NCBI GenBank assembly: GCA_026785785.1
Contig: JAJAZI010000142.1
Coordinates: 1 to 12,931, forward strand
Length of the DNA: 12,931 nt
Direction of reading: 5' to 3'
From: Microbacteriaceae bacterium
GTDB lineage: Bacteria > Actinomycetota > Actinomycetes > Actinomycetales > Microbacteriaceae
Every line of letters begins with the position of its first letter. The first letter of the stretch is position 1. The position numbers and the translations under genes are program-made. Under the pieces are notes generated by a model. The model did no database searches and had not been told where the DNA came from. It saw nothing but the letters and a program-made list of their open reading frames with translations. Positions 6,438 through 12,931 of this stretch are shown piece by piece.

Positions 6438-7289
6438 ATGGTGGCACCGAATGCGGCTCACGTCGACACTGTGAGTGCGGGCGACCTCGCGGCGGCCGTT
6501 GAGGTGCTCACCGGACGCACCGTCGCGGTGCTCACGGGGGCCGGAGTGAGCACGGACTCGGGCATCCCCGACTACCGCGGCGCCGGAGCACTCCCCCGCA
6601 ACCCGATGACGTTCCAGCAGTTCATCAAGGATCCCGAGTACCGCAAACGGTACTGGGCGGGCAGCCACCTCGGCTGGCGCCAGTTCGACGATGCCCAGCC
6701 CAACGACGGGCACCGGGCGCTCGCCGAACTCGAACTCGCCGGCGTCGTGAACGGGGTCATGTCGCAGAACGTCGACGGGCTCCACCTGCGGGCGGGCTCC
6801 CAGCGCGTCGTCGATCTGCACGGCACGATGGACCGAGTGCGCTGCCTCACCTGCGGGCAGGGGTTCGCCCGCTCCGACATCGCCATTCGCCTGGCTCGGG
6901 AGAACCCGTGGCTCGACGAACCAGAGGCGCGCGAGCTCGCCCCCGACGGAGATGTCGAGGTCGGCAGCATCGACGACTTCGTGACACCGGACTGCACCGT
7001 CTGCGGCGGCGTGCTCAAGCCCGACATCGTCTTCTTCGGCGAGTTCATCCCCACCGAGAAGTTCGCCGAGGCGACCGCGCTCATGCAGGCCGCCGACGCG
7101 TTTCTCATCGCGGGCTCGTCGCTCGTGGTGAATTCCGGCATCCGGCTGCTCGACCAGGCCGTCAAGCGCAAGCTGCCCATCGTCATCATCAACCGGGGTG
7201 TCACCCGCGGCGATTTGCGCGCGACAGTGAAGATCGACGGTGGAACGTCCCAGCACCTCGCCGCCCTCGCGGCGCAGCTCAGTTCATGA
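6438..7289 (+). CDS. Sirtuin, NAD-dependent protein deacylase (Sir2 family)
   Basis: Sir2-family enzyme of 283 residues that removes acyl groups from protein lysines while consuming NAD. Key elements are GAGVSTDSGIPDYRG (34-48, NAD binding), QNVDGLH (110-116), catalytic His128 in LHG, and a zinc ribbon made by C136-x2-C139 and C186-x2-C189. The C-terminal Rossmann part carries GSSLVVNSG (226-234) and INRG. The STDSGIPDYRG wording and the long insert between the cysteine pairs fit class II (SIRT4-like) bacterial sirtuins. AAGGGAG 5 nt upstream fixes the ATG at 6438; a GTG/ATG further upstream adds residues without family resemblance. The stop codon overlaps the start of the histidine phosphatase gene (ATGA), so the two are co-transcribed and probably translationally coupled. 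Preferred acyl group and targets cannot be read from sequence. Confidence 0.93.
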   Translation: MVAPNAAHVDTVSAGDLAAAVEVLTGRTVAVLTGAGVSTDSGIPDYRGAGALPRNPMTFQQFIKDPEYRKRYWAGSHLGWRQFDDAQPNDGHRALAELELAGVVNGVMSQNVDGLHLRAGSQRVVDLHGTMDRVRCLTCGQGFARSDIAIRLARENPWLDEPEARELAPDGDVEVGSIDDFVTPDCTVCGGVLKPDIVFFGEFIPTEKFAEATALMQAADAFLIAGSSLVVNSGIRLLDQAVKRKLPIVIINRGVTRGDLRATVKIDGGTSQHLAALAAQLSS

Positions 7290-7933
7290 CCCACCTGTAC
7301 CTCGTGCGGCACGGCGAGACCGACTGGAATGCCGCGCGGCGCATCCAGGGCAGTACCGACATCCCGCTCAACGAGACGGGCAGGGCGCAGGCGCGCAGAA
7401 CCGGCCGGCTCCTTGCCTCCCGCCGGTGGGATGCCGTCGTCGCGAGTCCGCTGTCGCGGGCGTTCGAGACCGCGAGCATCATCGCGGGCGAGATCGGCCT
7501 GCCAGAGCCCGAGCGCCTCGACTCGATCGTTGAGCGCCGGTACGGAGCCGCCGAGGGCCTGGACTACCTGACGCTCGACGCGACCTACCCCACGGGCGTG
7601 CCGGTTCCCGGTCGCGAGAGCCGGCACGAGGTCGCCGCGCGCGTGCTGCCCGCCCTTGCCGACCTCGCGGAGCGCCACCTCGGGCAGCGGCTCGTGGTGG
7701 TCTCCCACGGCGGCGTCATCCGCACGGTGCTGAACTCGGTCGCTCCCGGGGAGGCGCGGTTCAGGGGCGTGCCGATCACCAACGGGTCGATCCACAGCTT
7801 CCTGTACGCGGAGGGTGCGCTCGAGCTCATGGCGTTCGACGACCCGATCGAGTTCGAGTCGATCGAACCCGGCTCCGCCGACTTCGACCTGCAGAACGCT
7901 ATCGCCGCGAGGGAAGACGGCCGCTCGAGCTGA
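7286..7933 (+). CDS. Histidine phosphatase family protein (phosphoglycerate mutase-like)
   Basis: Branch 1 histidine phosphatase of 215 residues. The catalytic core is LVRHGET (6-12, phospho-accepting His9, Arg8), Arg58 in SPLSRAFETA, Glu83 in IVERRYG and His141 in SHGG (140-143). Members dephosphorylate small phosphometabolites, phosphoproteins or act as cobalamin-pathway or mutase-like enzymes; lacking a long insertion, it is more likely a phosphatase than a cofactor-dependent mutase (inference). Ala/Glu/Gly positions follow the family until about residue 185; the last 30 residues form an acidic tail (FESIEPGSADFD). The ATG at 7286 overlaps the sirtuin stop codon and needs no separate ribosome binding site, so translation is likely by reinitiation. 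A longer frame extending upstream lies inside the sirtuin gene and is a shadow. Substrate unknown. Confidence 0.9.
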   Translation: MTHLYLVRHGETDWNAARRIQGSTDIPLNETGRAQARRTGRLLASRRWDAVVASPLSRAFETASIIAGEIGLPEPERLDSIVERRYGAAEGLDYLTLDATYPTGVPVPGRESRHEVAARVLPALADLAERHLGQRLVVVSHGGVIRTVLNSVAPGEARFRGVPITNGSIHSFLYAEGALELMAFDDPIEFESIEPGSADFDLQNAIAAREDGRSS

Positions 7934-7957
7934 CGGCGCAGGGTGCCGGCGGATCGG

Positions 7958-9082
7958 TCAGCGCGTGCGGCGCCGTACCCGCGGCGACGCGCGCCAGCCC
8001 CGCGGCTTCCACCACTTGCGGTTGCGCGGCGGGAGCGTCTCGATGAGCTTCAGCAGGCGCCTCGCCGACTCCTCCCAGGAGAAGACCTCCGACTGTGCGA
8101 TGGCGAGCCCGGTGAGCTCGTTCCAGCGGTCCGGCTGGTCGACCGCCGTGACGGCCTCGGCGAACGCCCGGGCGCTGTGCGGGTCAAAGTAGGTCGCCGC
8201 GGGCCCACCCACCTCGCGGAACACCGGGATGTCGCTGACGACGAGCGGGGTTCCCGCCGCGAGCGCCTCGATGAGGGGGATGCCGAACCCCTCGTCGAAG
8301 CAGGCCGACACCATCGCGGTCGAGGCCCTCAGCAACTCGAGGTAGCGCTCGTCGCTCACCCCGTTCTCGAACACGACTGATCCGGGCGGTGCGATCGCGG
8401 AGAGCCGTTCCCGCACCTCATCCGACACCCTGCTCAGCAGGTGCAGGGTGTAGCCGGGCAGGAACTCCATCCCGCGCACGAGCATCTCGACATTCTTATT
8501 GGGCATGAACGTGCCCATGTAGACGAGGGTCTTCGTGTCGTGGTAGCGGCGCGGAGGGAGGCCGAGCTGGTCGACGCCCGGGCGGATCGACGTGATCGGA
8601 CGCGTGGTGAGGCGCGCATCCATCATCAGGCCCTTGCAGGTATTCGAACCCGTGACGACGGCCTCGCCGCGGTTGAGCGCCATCCGCTGGGGAACGTAGG
8701 TGAAGTGGAAGCCCCACCAGATCGTGCGCACCATCAGGCTGAAGTCACGCGGCGGCGTGCGGGTCTGGTAGAACACCATGTCGTGGAGAGTGAGGATGAG
8801 TCTGAACCGCCGGTGCGCCGACCCGACGGTCTGCATCGGGCTGAACACGACGTCCGGCTTGAAGCGGTTGATCCAGAGGGCGACCCACGGCTCGAGCGCG
8901 CTCTGCGCGCGGGGGATCAGCACCCAGGGCAGGTCGGGGAGCATGGTGAGCTGGCGCTCGTCGTGGATCATCATCGTCACCGGATGCAGCTGGGCGAAGG
9001 CCCCGACGAGTCCGGCCGTGTACCGGCTGATCCCGTCGTGGCGGACGAGTCGGATGTACCTGCAGTCGAAGAGGACCTTCAC
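7958..9082 (-). CDS. Glycosyltransferase family 4 (GT-B fold) protein
   Basis: Retaining glycosyltransferase of 374 residues with the GT4 layout. The N-terminal Rossmann domain begins MKVLFDCRYI and has the acceptor-side GISRYTAGL (17-25). The C-terminal donor domain includes YMGTFMPNKN (188-197, Lys196) and the EX7E motif in DEGFGIPLIEALAAGTP (Glu264, Glu272). It transfers a sugar from a nucleotide or phosphate donor to a glycan or lipid at the inner membrane face; the acceptor is unknown. The last 22 residues (353-374) are strongly basic with three tryptophans, suggesting membrane or nucleic-acid contact (inference). The start is GTG at 9082, overlapping the stop of the alpha/beta hydrolase gene as GTGA, so the two are translationally coupled. 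It ends 24 bp from the convergent histidine phosphatase gene. No other polysaccharide genes are near. Confidence 0.9.
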   Translation of the reverse strand: MKVLFDCRYIRLVRHDGISRYTAGLVGAFAQLHPVTMMIHDERQLTMLPDLPWVLIPRAQSALEPWVALWINRFKPDVVFSPMQTVGSAHRRFRLILTLHDMVFYQTRTPPRDFSLMVRTIWWGFHFTYVPQRMALNRGEAVVTGSNTCKGLMMDARLTTRPITSIRPGVDQLGLPPRRYHDTKTLVYMGTFMPNKNVEMLVRGMEFLPGYTLHLLSRVSDEVRERLSAIAPPGSVVFENGVSDERYLELLRASTAMVSACFDEGFGIPLIEALAAGTPLVVSDIPVFREVGGPAATYFDPHSARAFAEAVTAVDQPDRWNELTGLAIAQSEVFSWEESARRLLKLIETLPPRNRKWWKPRGWRASPRVRRRTR

Positions 9083-9978
9083 GGCTGCGGCAGGTCGTCG
9101 AGGAAGGACGTGATGGCTTCGGCCGCGAGTGCCGGCACCTCGTAGTGGATCAGGTGGCCGACGTCGGCGAGAACCCGGAGGGTCGCATTCGGTATCATCC
9201 GCTCGAGCTCGAATTGCGCGGCGACCGGGGTGATGTCGTCTCGGGCGGCGGCGACGAGCAGGGTGGGCACCGTGATCCGCGCGGCGAACGCGCTCACGTC
9301 GGTGCTGATCGATGCGCGGAACCCCTCCACGACGACGTCCCGGTTCGCGTACCGGCTGAAGTAGGTGTGGTGCTCGTTGTGGATCCAGCGGCGCAGCGAT
9401 CGCTCGCGGCTCTTCGTCATGCTCGAGCTCATGAACTGCACGACGAACCAGCTGTTGAGCAGGTGGTGGCCGAGCTTCTCCGGGAGCTTCGAGGCGAGCT
9501 CGTAATAGGCGACGGTGACCTTCGTCGCGAACTGCCGCGGACCCCGCAGCCCGGATGTCGCAATCGGGTTCACCATGATCACGGCGGGCGTGGCGAGCCC
9601 GTCGACGAGGGCGTGCGCGGCGACGATCGTGCCGAACGAGTGCCCGAGGATGATCGCGCGGCCGGTGAGCCCGAGCGCGTCGACGAAGGCCGTGAGCCAG
9701 GCCGCGTAGCCGGCGACCGAGTGCGGAACCTCAGTGAGCGGAGTTGACTCGCCGAAGCCTGGAAGGTCGGGGCTGATGAACCGGATGCCGGGGAGCTGCG
9801 CGATGATCGGCTCGATCCCGTGGTGCTCGCCGCGGTAGCCGTGCGCTATGACGATCGTGAAGGGCGCATCCACCGGACCGTAGCTCCAGAAGCGGGTCGT
9901 GCTGCCGAGTACCGTCACCTCGTCTTTCTCGACGGGAATTGCCGCGAGAAGTGATGCAAAAGGCGATTCGATGCTCAT
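9079..9978 (-). CDS. Alpha/beta hydrolase fold protein
   Basis: Alpha/beta hydrolase of 299 residues. The nucleophile elbow is GHSFG (Ser114), the acid Asp247 or Asp248 in AARDDITP, and the base His275 in VGHLIHYE; HGYRG (46-50) is the oxyanion region. The cap domain is about 140-225 and is rich in charged and aromatic residues. It hydrolyses an ester, amide or other bond; the substrate is not evident. There is no signal peptide, so it is cytoplasmic. The ATG at 9978 is supported by GGAG (9983-9986) 4 nt upstream. The stop overlaps the GTG of the GT4 gene downstream, forming a two-gene operon. It is divergent from trehalose synthase, with 100 bp between starts holding a symmetrical sequence. 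Confidence 0.9.
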   Translation of the reverse strand: MSIESPFASLLAAIPVEKDEVTVLGSTTRFWSYGPVDAPFTIVIAHGYRGEHHGIEPIIAQLPGIRFISPDLPGFGESTPLTEVPHSVAGYAAWLTAFVDALGLTGRAIILGHSFGTIVAAHALVDGLATPAVIMVNPIATSGLRGPRQFATKVTVAYYELASKLPEKLGHHLLNSWFVVQFMSSSMTKSRERSLRRWIHNEHHTYFSRYANRDVVVEGFRASISTDVSAFAARITVPTLLVAAARDDITPVAAQFELERMIPNATLRVLADVGHLIHYEVPALAAEAITSFLDDLPQP

Positions 9979-10020
9979 TGGTCTCCAGCATAGGGACGAG
10001 ACAGAGTCGAGTAGCGCGAA

Positions 10021-10060
10021 AGGCCTTCTAGACTCGTAACGAATCTGTTACTAGCGGCCT
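10021..10060. promoter_or_regulatory. Inverted-repeat cluster in the hydrolase/treS divergent region (candidate operator)
   Basis: Three nested inverted elements lie 20-60 bp upstream of treS: AGGCC/GGCCT (10021-10025 and 10056-10060), CTAG twice (10028-10031 and 10051-10054) and GTAAC-N6-GTTAC (10036-10051). The central GTAAC/GTTAC pair is the most operator-like. TAGACT at 10029-10034 fits a -10 pattern, which the central repeat would then follow. The regulator is not in the window. The symmetry is exact in the outer and inner pairs, but not continuous. Confidence 0.45.
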
Positions 10061-10078
10061 GGCGGCCGAGAGGAAGAC

Positions 10079-11803
10079 GTGAGCTTTACTGCACCCATCC
10101 AACTGCCCGGATTGACTCTCGACCCCCAGTGGTACCGACGCGCTGTGTTCTACGAAGTCATCGTCCGCTCGTTCGTCGACAGCAACGGCGACGGTGCCGG
10201 AGACCTGGCCGGGCTCATCGGCAAGCTCGACTATCTCCAGTGGCTCGGAATCGACGCGCTCTGGTTGCCGCCGTTCTACCAGTCGCCGTTGCGCGATGGT
10301 GGCTACGACGTGTCGGACTTCACGGAGGTGCTGCCGGAGTTCGGCACCCTCGACGAGTTCCGGGACCTCGTCACGAAGTCGCACGAGCGCAACATGCGCA
10401 TCGTCATCGACTACCCGCTCAACCACACCTCGGACCAGCACGACTGGTTCCGGCAGTCCCGCTCCGACCCGGATGGCCCGTTCGGCGACTTCTACGTGTG
10501 GAGCGACACCGACAAGAGGTACGAGAACATCCGGATCATCTTCATCGACACCGAGGAGTCCAACTGGACCTTCGATCCGATCCGCCGCCAGTTCTTCTTC
10601 CACCGCTTCTTCTCCCACCAGCCCGACCTGAACTTCGAGAACGAGGCCGTTCGCGAGGCCGTGTTCGACACCATCCGCTTCTGGATGGACCTCGGTGTCG
10701 ACGGCATCCGGCTCGATGCGATCCCGTACCTGTTCGAGTCCGACGAGGGCAACGGCGAGGGCGAGCCGCCGACGCACGAGTTCACGAAGCAGCTGCGCGA
10801 GATGGTCGACCGGGACTACCCGGGTCGCATCCTGATCGCCGAGGCCAACCAGTGGCCGCGCGAGGTCGCCGCGTTCTTCGGCACGAACGAGGAGCCGGAG
10901 TGCCACATGGCGTTCGACTTCCCCGTCATGCCGCGGATCTTCTACTCGCTGCGTTCGCAGAACGCTGCCGAGCTGATCAGCGTGCTGTCGGAGACCCTCG
11001 ACATCCCCGACGGCGCCGGCTGGGGCGTGTTCCTGCGCAACCATGATGAGCTCACCCTTGAGATGGTGTCGGAGGAGTACCGCCAGGCCATGTACGGCTG
11101 GTACGCGTACGACCCCCGGATGCGCTCCAACATCGGCATCCGCCGCCGCCTCGCTCCCCTGCTGGACAACTCGCGCGCCGAGCTCGAACTCGCCCATGCG
11201 CTGCTCTTCTCCCTCCCGGGCAGCCCGTTCCTCTATTACGGCGACGAAATCGGCATGGGCGACAACATCTGGCTGCCGGACCGCGACAGCTCCCGCACGC
11301 CGATGCAGTGGACGCCGGACCGCAACGCCGGCTTCTCGACCGCCGATCCCGGCAAGCTGTTCCTGCCGGTCGTGCAGTCGCTCGTCTACAACTACAACCT
11401 GACCAACGTCGAGTCGCAGCTGGCCCAGTCACGCTCGCTTCTGCACTGGGTGCGCAACGTAATCCACGTGCGCAAGGCACACCCGACCTTCGGCCTCGGC
11501 ACCCTCGCGGTGCTCGAGACCAACCACGAGTCGGTTCTCGCCTTCGTGCGCTCGTACGGAGGCTCCGGCACCCAGTTCGGCGACTCCGCCGAAGACGTGC
11601 TGTGCGTGTTTAGCTTCGCCCACAACCCCGTCTCGGTCACCGTCAAGGTTCCCGGCTTCGAGGGCTCGGCGACGTGGGACTTGTTCGGCGGGGCCGAGTT
11701 CCCGACGGTCGGGGCCGAGGGTGAGGTAAATCTGACGCTCGCGACGCAGAGCTTCTACTGGCTGCACCTCGGAACGCCCACCGGTGTCGGCGGTCGGCCC
11801 TAG
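10079..11803 (+). CDS. treS: Trehalose synthase (maltose alpha-D-glucosyltransferase), GH13
   Basis: GH13 enzyme of 574 residues that interconverts maltose and trehalose in the cytoplasm, feeding osmolyte or glycan metabolism. The catalytic residues are Asp213 in DGIRLDAIPYL, Glu255 in LIAEANQWP and Asp323 in RNHDEL. The start NWYRRAVFYE-like WYRRAVFYEVIVRSF (18-32) and the sequence MAFDFPVMPRIFYSLR (277-292) are trehalose synthase hallmarks, distinguishing it from oligo-1,6-glucosidases. The (beta/alpha)8 barrel spans about 20-470, with a calcium-associated NGDGAGD loop (36-42); a beta-sandwich follows. The length is slightly shorter than the mycobacterial enzyme, and no maltokinase domain is fused or adjacent. 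The GTG start is set by GAGAGGA (10068-10074). The exonuclease gene begins 9 bp after its stop, so the two probably share a transcript. Confidence 0.92.
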   Translation: MSFTAPIQLPGLTLDPQWYRRAVFYEVIVRSFVDSNGDGAGDLAGLIGKLDYLQWLGIDALWLPPFYQSPLRDGGYDVSDFTEVLPEFGTLDEFRDLVTKSHERNMRIVIDYPLNHTSDQHDWFRQSRSDPDGPFGDFYVWSDTDKRYENIRIIFIDTEESNWTFDPIRRQFFFHRFFSHQPDLNFENEAVREAVFDTIRFWMDLGVDGIRLDAIPYLFESDEGNGEGEPPTHEFTKQLREMVDRDYPGRILIAEANQWPREVAAFFGTNEEPECHMAFDFPVMPRIFYSLRSQNAAELISVLSETLDIPDGAGWGVFLRNHDELTLEMVSEEYRQAMYGWYAYDPRMRSNIGIRRRLAPLLDNSRAELELAHALLFSLPGSPFLYYGDEIGMGDNIWLPDRDSSRTPMQWTPDRNAGFSTADPGKLFLPVVQSLVYNYNLTNVESQLAQSRSLLHWVRNVIHVRKAHPTFGLGTLAVLETNHESVLAFVRSYGGSGTQFGDSAEDVLCVFSFAHNPVSVTVKVPGFEGSATWDLFGGAEFPTVGAEGEVNLTLATQSFYWLHLGTPTGVGGRP

Positions 11804-11812
11804 AGTGACGGT

Positions 11813-12496
11813 GTGAGTGACACCTGGTACGACAAACTCGGCGTATTCGACCTCGAGACGACCGGCATCGACGTTGAGTCGAGCCGGATCGTCTCGGCCT
11901 ATGTCGGAGTCATCGATTCATCCGGCGCGCCCAAGGGTGTCGCGTGGCTCGCCGACCCCGGCATCGAGATCCCAGCCGGGGCGAGCGCCGTGCACGGTAT
12001 CACCACCGAGCGCGCGCGGGCCGAGGGCCGGCCGGCGGAGGAGGTCGTCGCCGAGATCGTCTCGGTGCTGCGCGTGTTGCTCGCTCAGGGCGTGCCGATC
12101 ACGATCTACAACGCCCCGTACGACCTGACCCTGCTCAACCGCGAGGCCGTCCGGTATGGCATCGAGCCCCTCGACCTGCCGGGTCCGATCATCGATCCCC
12201 TCGTGCTCGACAAGGCGATGGACACCTATCGTAAGGGCAAGCGCACGCTCGCGAGCGCGGCGGATGTCTACGGCGTCGAACTCATGGACGCGCACGACGC
12301 GACCGCGGATGCCGTGGCCGCCGGCCGGGTCGCCCAGGCGATCGCCCGCAAGTTCGCCGCGGAGCTCGGCGACGATATCGCCGTGCTGCACACGCGCCAG
12401 GTGCAGTGGTGCGCCGACCAGGCCGCGAGCTTCCAGTCCTACAAGCGGCGCACGATGCCGGACTTCGTCGCCGATGGGGCCTGGCCGCAGCGCTGA
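11813..12496 (+). CDS. DEDDh-type 3'-5' exonuclease (DnaQ-like, stand-alone)
   Basis: Exonuclease of the DnaQ fold, 227 residues. The five metal-binding and catalytic residues of the DEDDh class are in place: Asp13 and Glu15 (FDLETTG), Asp104 (APYDLTLL), His161 and Asp166 (HDATADA). IVSAYVGVID (26-35) and AVHGITTERA (59-68) match the family. It removes nucleotides from 3' ends of DNA or RNA; the polymerase or repair partner is unknown. There is no polymerase, BRCT or helicase domain; a C-terminal extension of about 50 residues after the catalytic core includes QWCADQAASFQSYKRR. The GTG at 11813 has only a weak upstream purine stretch, 9 bp behind the treS stop, so coupling to treS translation is likely. 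A second GTG two bases upstream is out of frame. Confidence 0.9.
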   Translation: MSDTWYDKLGVFDLETTGIDVESSRIVSAYVGVIDSSGAPKGVAWLADPGIEIPAGASAVHGITTERARAEGRPAEEVVAEIVSVLRVLLAQGVPITIYNAPYDLTLLNREAVRYGIEPLDLPGPIIDPLVLDKAMDTYRKGKRTLASAADVYGVELMDAHDATADAVAAGRVAQAIARKFAAELGDDIAVLHTRQVQWCADQAASFQSYKRRTMPDFVADGAWPQR

Positions 12497-12551
12497 GGCC
12501 CGCTGACGGGGTCTGGCCGCTGTTGCGGGGCTGGCCTCCAGTCTTTTTCCC

Positions 12552-12778
12552 GCGAGTTGCCCGAATATGTGGGGTGTGGGCTCGCGGAGGCGGCCTGAGT
12601 GGGCAGTTCGTGTCGTTCTGACGCACCCTTCTTTGCGAGTTGCCCGAATATGTGGGGTGTGGGCTCGCGGAGGCAGCCAGGGTGGGCAGTTCGTGCCGTT
12701 CTGACGCACCCTTCTTTGCGAGTTGCCCAAATATGTGGGGTGTGGGCGCGCGGACGCGACCAGAGTGGGCAGTTCGTG
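12552..12778. repeat. 83-bp tandem repeat, two full copies and a partial third
   Basis: Copies begin at 12552, 12635 and 12718, exactly 83 bp apart. Copies 1 and 2 differ at about 4 of 83 positions; copy 3 (61 bp) differs at about 7 and then diverges. The core GAATATGTGGGGTGTGGG is nearly constant, while an 8-bp block after it (12592-12599 in copy 1) varies. Within each unit GCGAG and CTCGC can pair across about 25 nt in copies 1 and 2; copy 3 loses this (CGCGC). The period is not a multiple of three, so it does not encode a repeated peptide. The function is unknown. It lies just after the exonuclease gene and near the right edge. Confidence 0.9.
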
Positions 12779-12931
12779 GGGACCTCCAGCGCTGTGGCGC
12801 GTGAGTACGGCATGTCGCCGGGGTTAACGACGAAGCGACCCGCGGGGGCCCGTGGTGCCCCCCGGGGGGGGGGGGGCCCCGGGGGTTTGGGGCGGAGCCC
12901 GGGGTGCGGGGGTGTGTAGTTGGGACGCGGC
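12779..12931. other. Gene-free right end with an extreme G/C homopolymer stretch
   Basis: No coding region with family resemblance is seen on either strand. From about 12840 the sequence is almost only G and C, with runs of C6 followed by a G run of about 14 and further G5-G4 runs. This differs from the rest of the window, whose G runs seldom exceed 7. It may be a real G-rich element, but low-quality sequence at a contig end is at least as likely. Confidence 0.6.

Noticed and set aside
5859..7256. Minus-strand open frame spanning the methyltransferase and sirtuin
   Set aside because: Part reads the methyltransferase out of frame and part lies antisense to the sirtuin; no coherent domain.
7933..7976. 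ACGGCGC/GCGCCGT as a bidirectional terminator between the phosphatase and GT4 genes
   Set aside because: The loop is about 30 nt, there is no T tract, and the right arm lies inside the GT4 coding sequence.
10028..11197. Long minus-strand open frame within treS
   Set aside because: Its product is a Val/Glu/Arg-rich shadow of treS, which has all catalytic residues on the plus strand.
12497..12551. Intrinsic terminator after the exonuclease, with T5 at 12543-12547
   Set aside because: Only a 4-bp CCGC-TGTT-GCGG stem, about 20 nt away from the T run; too weak to call.
12552..12778. CRISPR array
   Set aside because: Units are contiguous and near-identical over 83 bp, with no unique spacers of constant length and no cas genes.
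12535..12789. CCTCCAG at 12535-12541 and 12783-12789 as a target-site duplication around the repeat array
   Set aside because: Seven bases can recur by chance in GC-rich sequence, and there are no terminal inverted repeats or transposase.
12439..12813. Minus-strand open frame through the 83-bp repeats with a repeated PHI-type peptide
   Set aside because: The three repeat copies are read in three different frames (HTPHI, PTPHI, PHPTY), showing chance openness rather than a coding repeat.

Overview
The window looks like chromosomal DNA from a high-GC actinobacterium, most likely a member of the Microbacteriaceae. The support is very high GC with strong G/C at third codon positions, frequent GTG starts, start sites that look leaderless, and a gene set (trehalose synthase, DesA3-type desaturase, D-Ala-D-Ala carboxypeptidase, GlsB-type membrane protein) usual in that family. 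The family name is inference; no rRNA or tRNA is present to confirm it.

Layout. A DEAD/DEAH helicase runs off the left edge on the minus strand (1-1272). A strong 15-bp terminator hairpin (1309-1343) separates it from a small GlsB/YeaQ membrane protein (1365-1628, minus). A 238-bp divergent region follows, then a cytoplasmic SGNH hydrolase (1867-2685, plus), whose 3' end overlaps that of a fatty acid desaturase (2673-3776, minus) by 13 bp. Upstream of the desaturase lies a serine D-Ala-D-Ala carboxypeptidase (3851-5137, minus). Divergent from it is a decayed gene remnant (5170-5512, plus) resembling APH(6)-family phosphotransferases, whose stop codon interlocks with that of a SpoU/TrmH-type RNA methyltransferase (5509-6306, minus).

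Divergent from the methyltransferase is a two-gene operon: a sirtuin (6438-7289) and a histidine phosphatase (7286-7933) joined by an ATGA overlap. Converging on it is another coupled pair on the minus strand, an alpha/beta hydrolase (9079-9978) and a GT4 glycosyltransferase (7958-9082), joined by a GTGA overlap. Divergent from the hydrolase is trehalose synthase (10079-11803), followed 9 bp later by a DEDDh 3'-5' exonuclease (11813-12496).

The right end (12497-12931) has no credible gene. It holds two and three-quarter copies of an 83-bp tandem repeat and then an extremely G-rich stretch that may be a contig-end artefact.

Functionally the window is mostly envelope and stress housekeeping: membrane fluidity (desaturase), peptidoglycan trimming (carboxypeptidase), glycan or lipid modification (GT4 and hydrolase), compatible-solute metabolism (TreS), a stress membrane protein (GlsB) and NAD-dependent deacylation (sirtuin). 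I see no complete new system. The features I cannot explain are the tandem repeat, the sirtuin-phosphatase coupling, the phosphotransferase remnant and the symmetrical sequence in front of treS.
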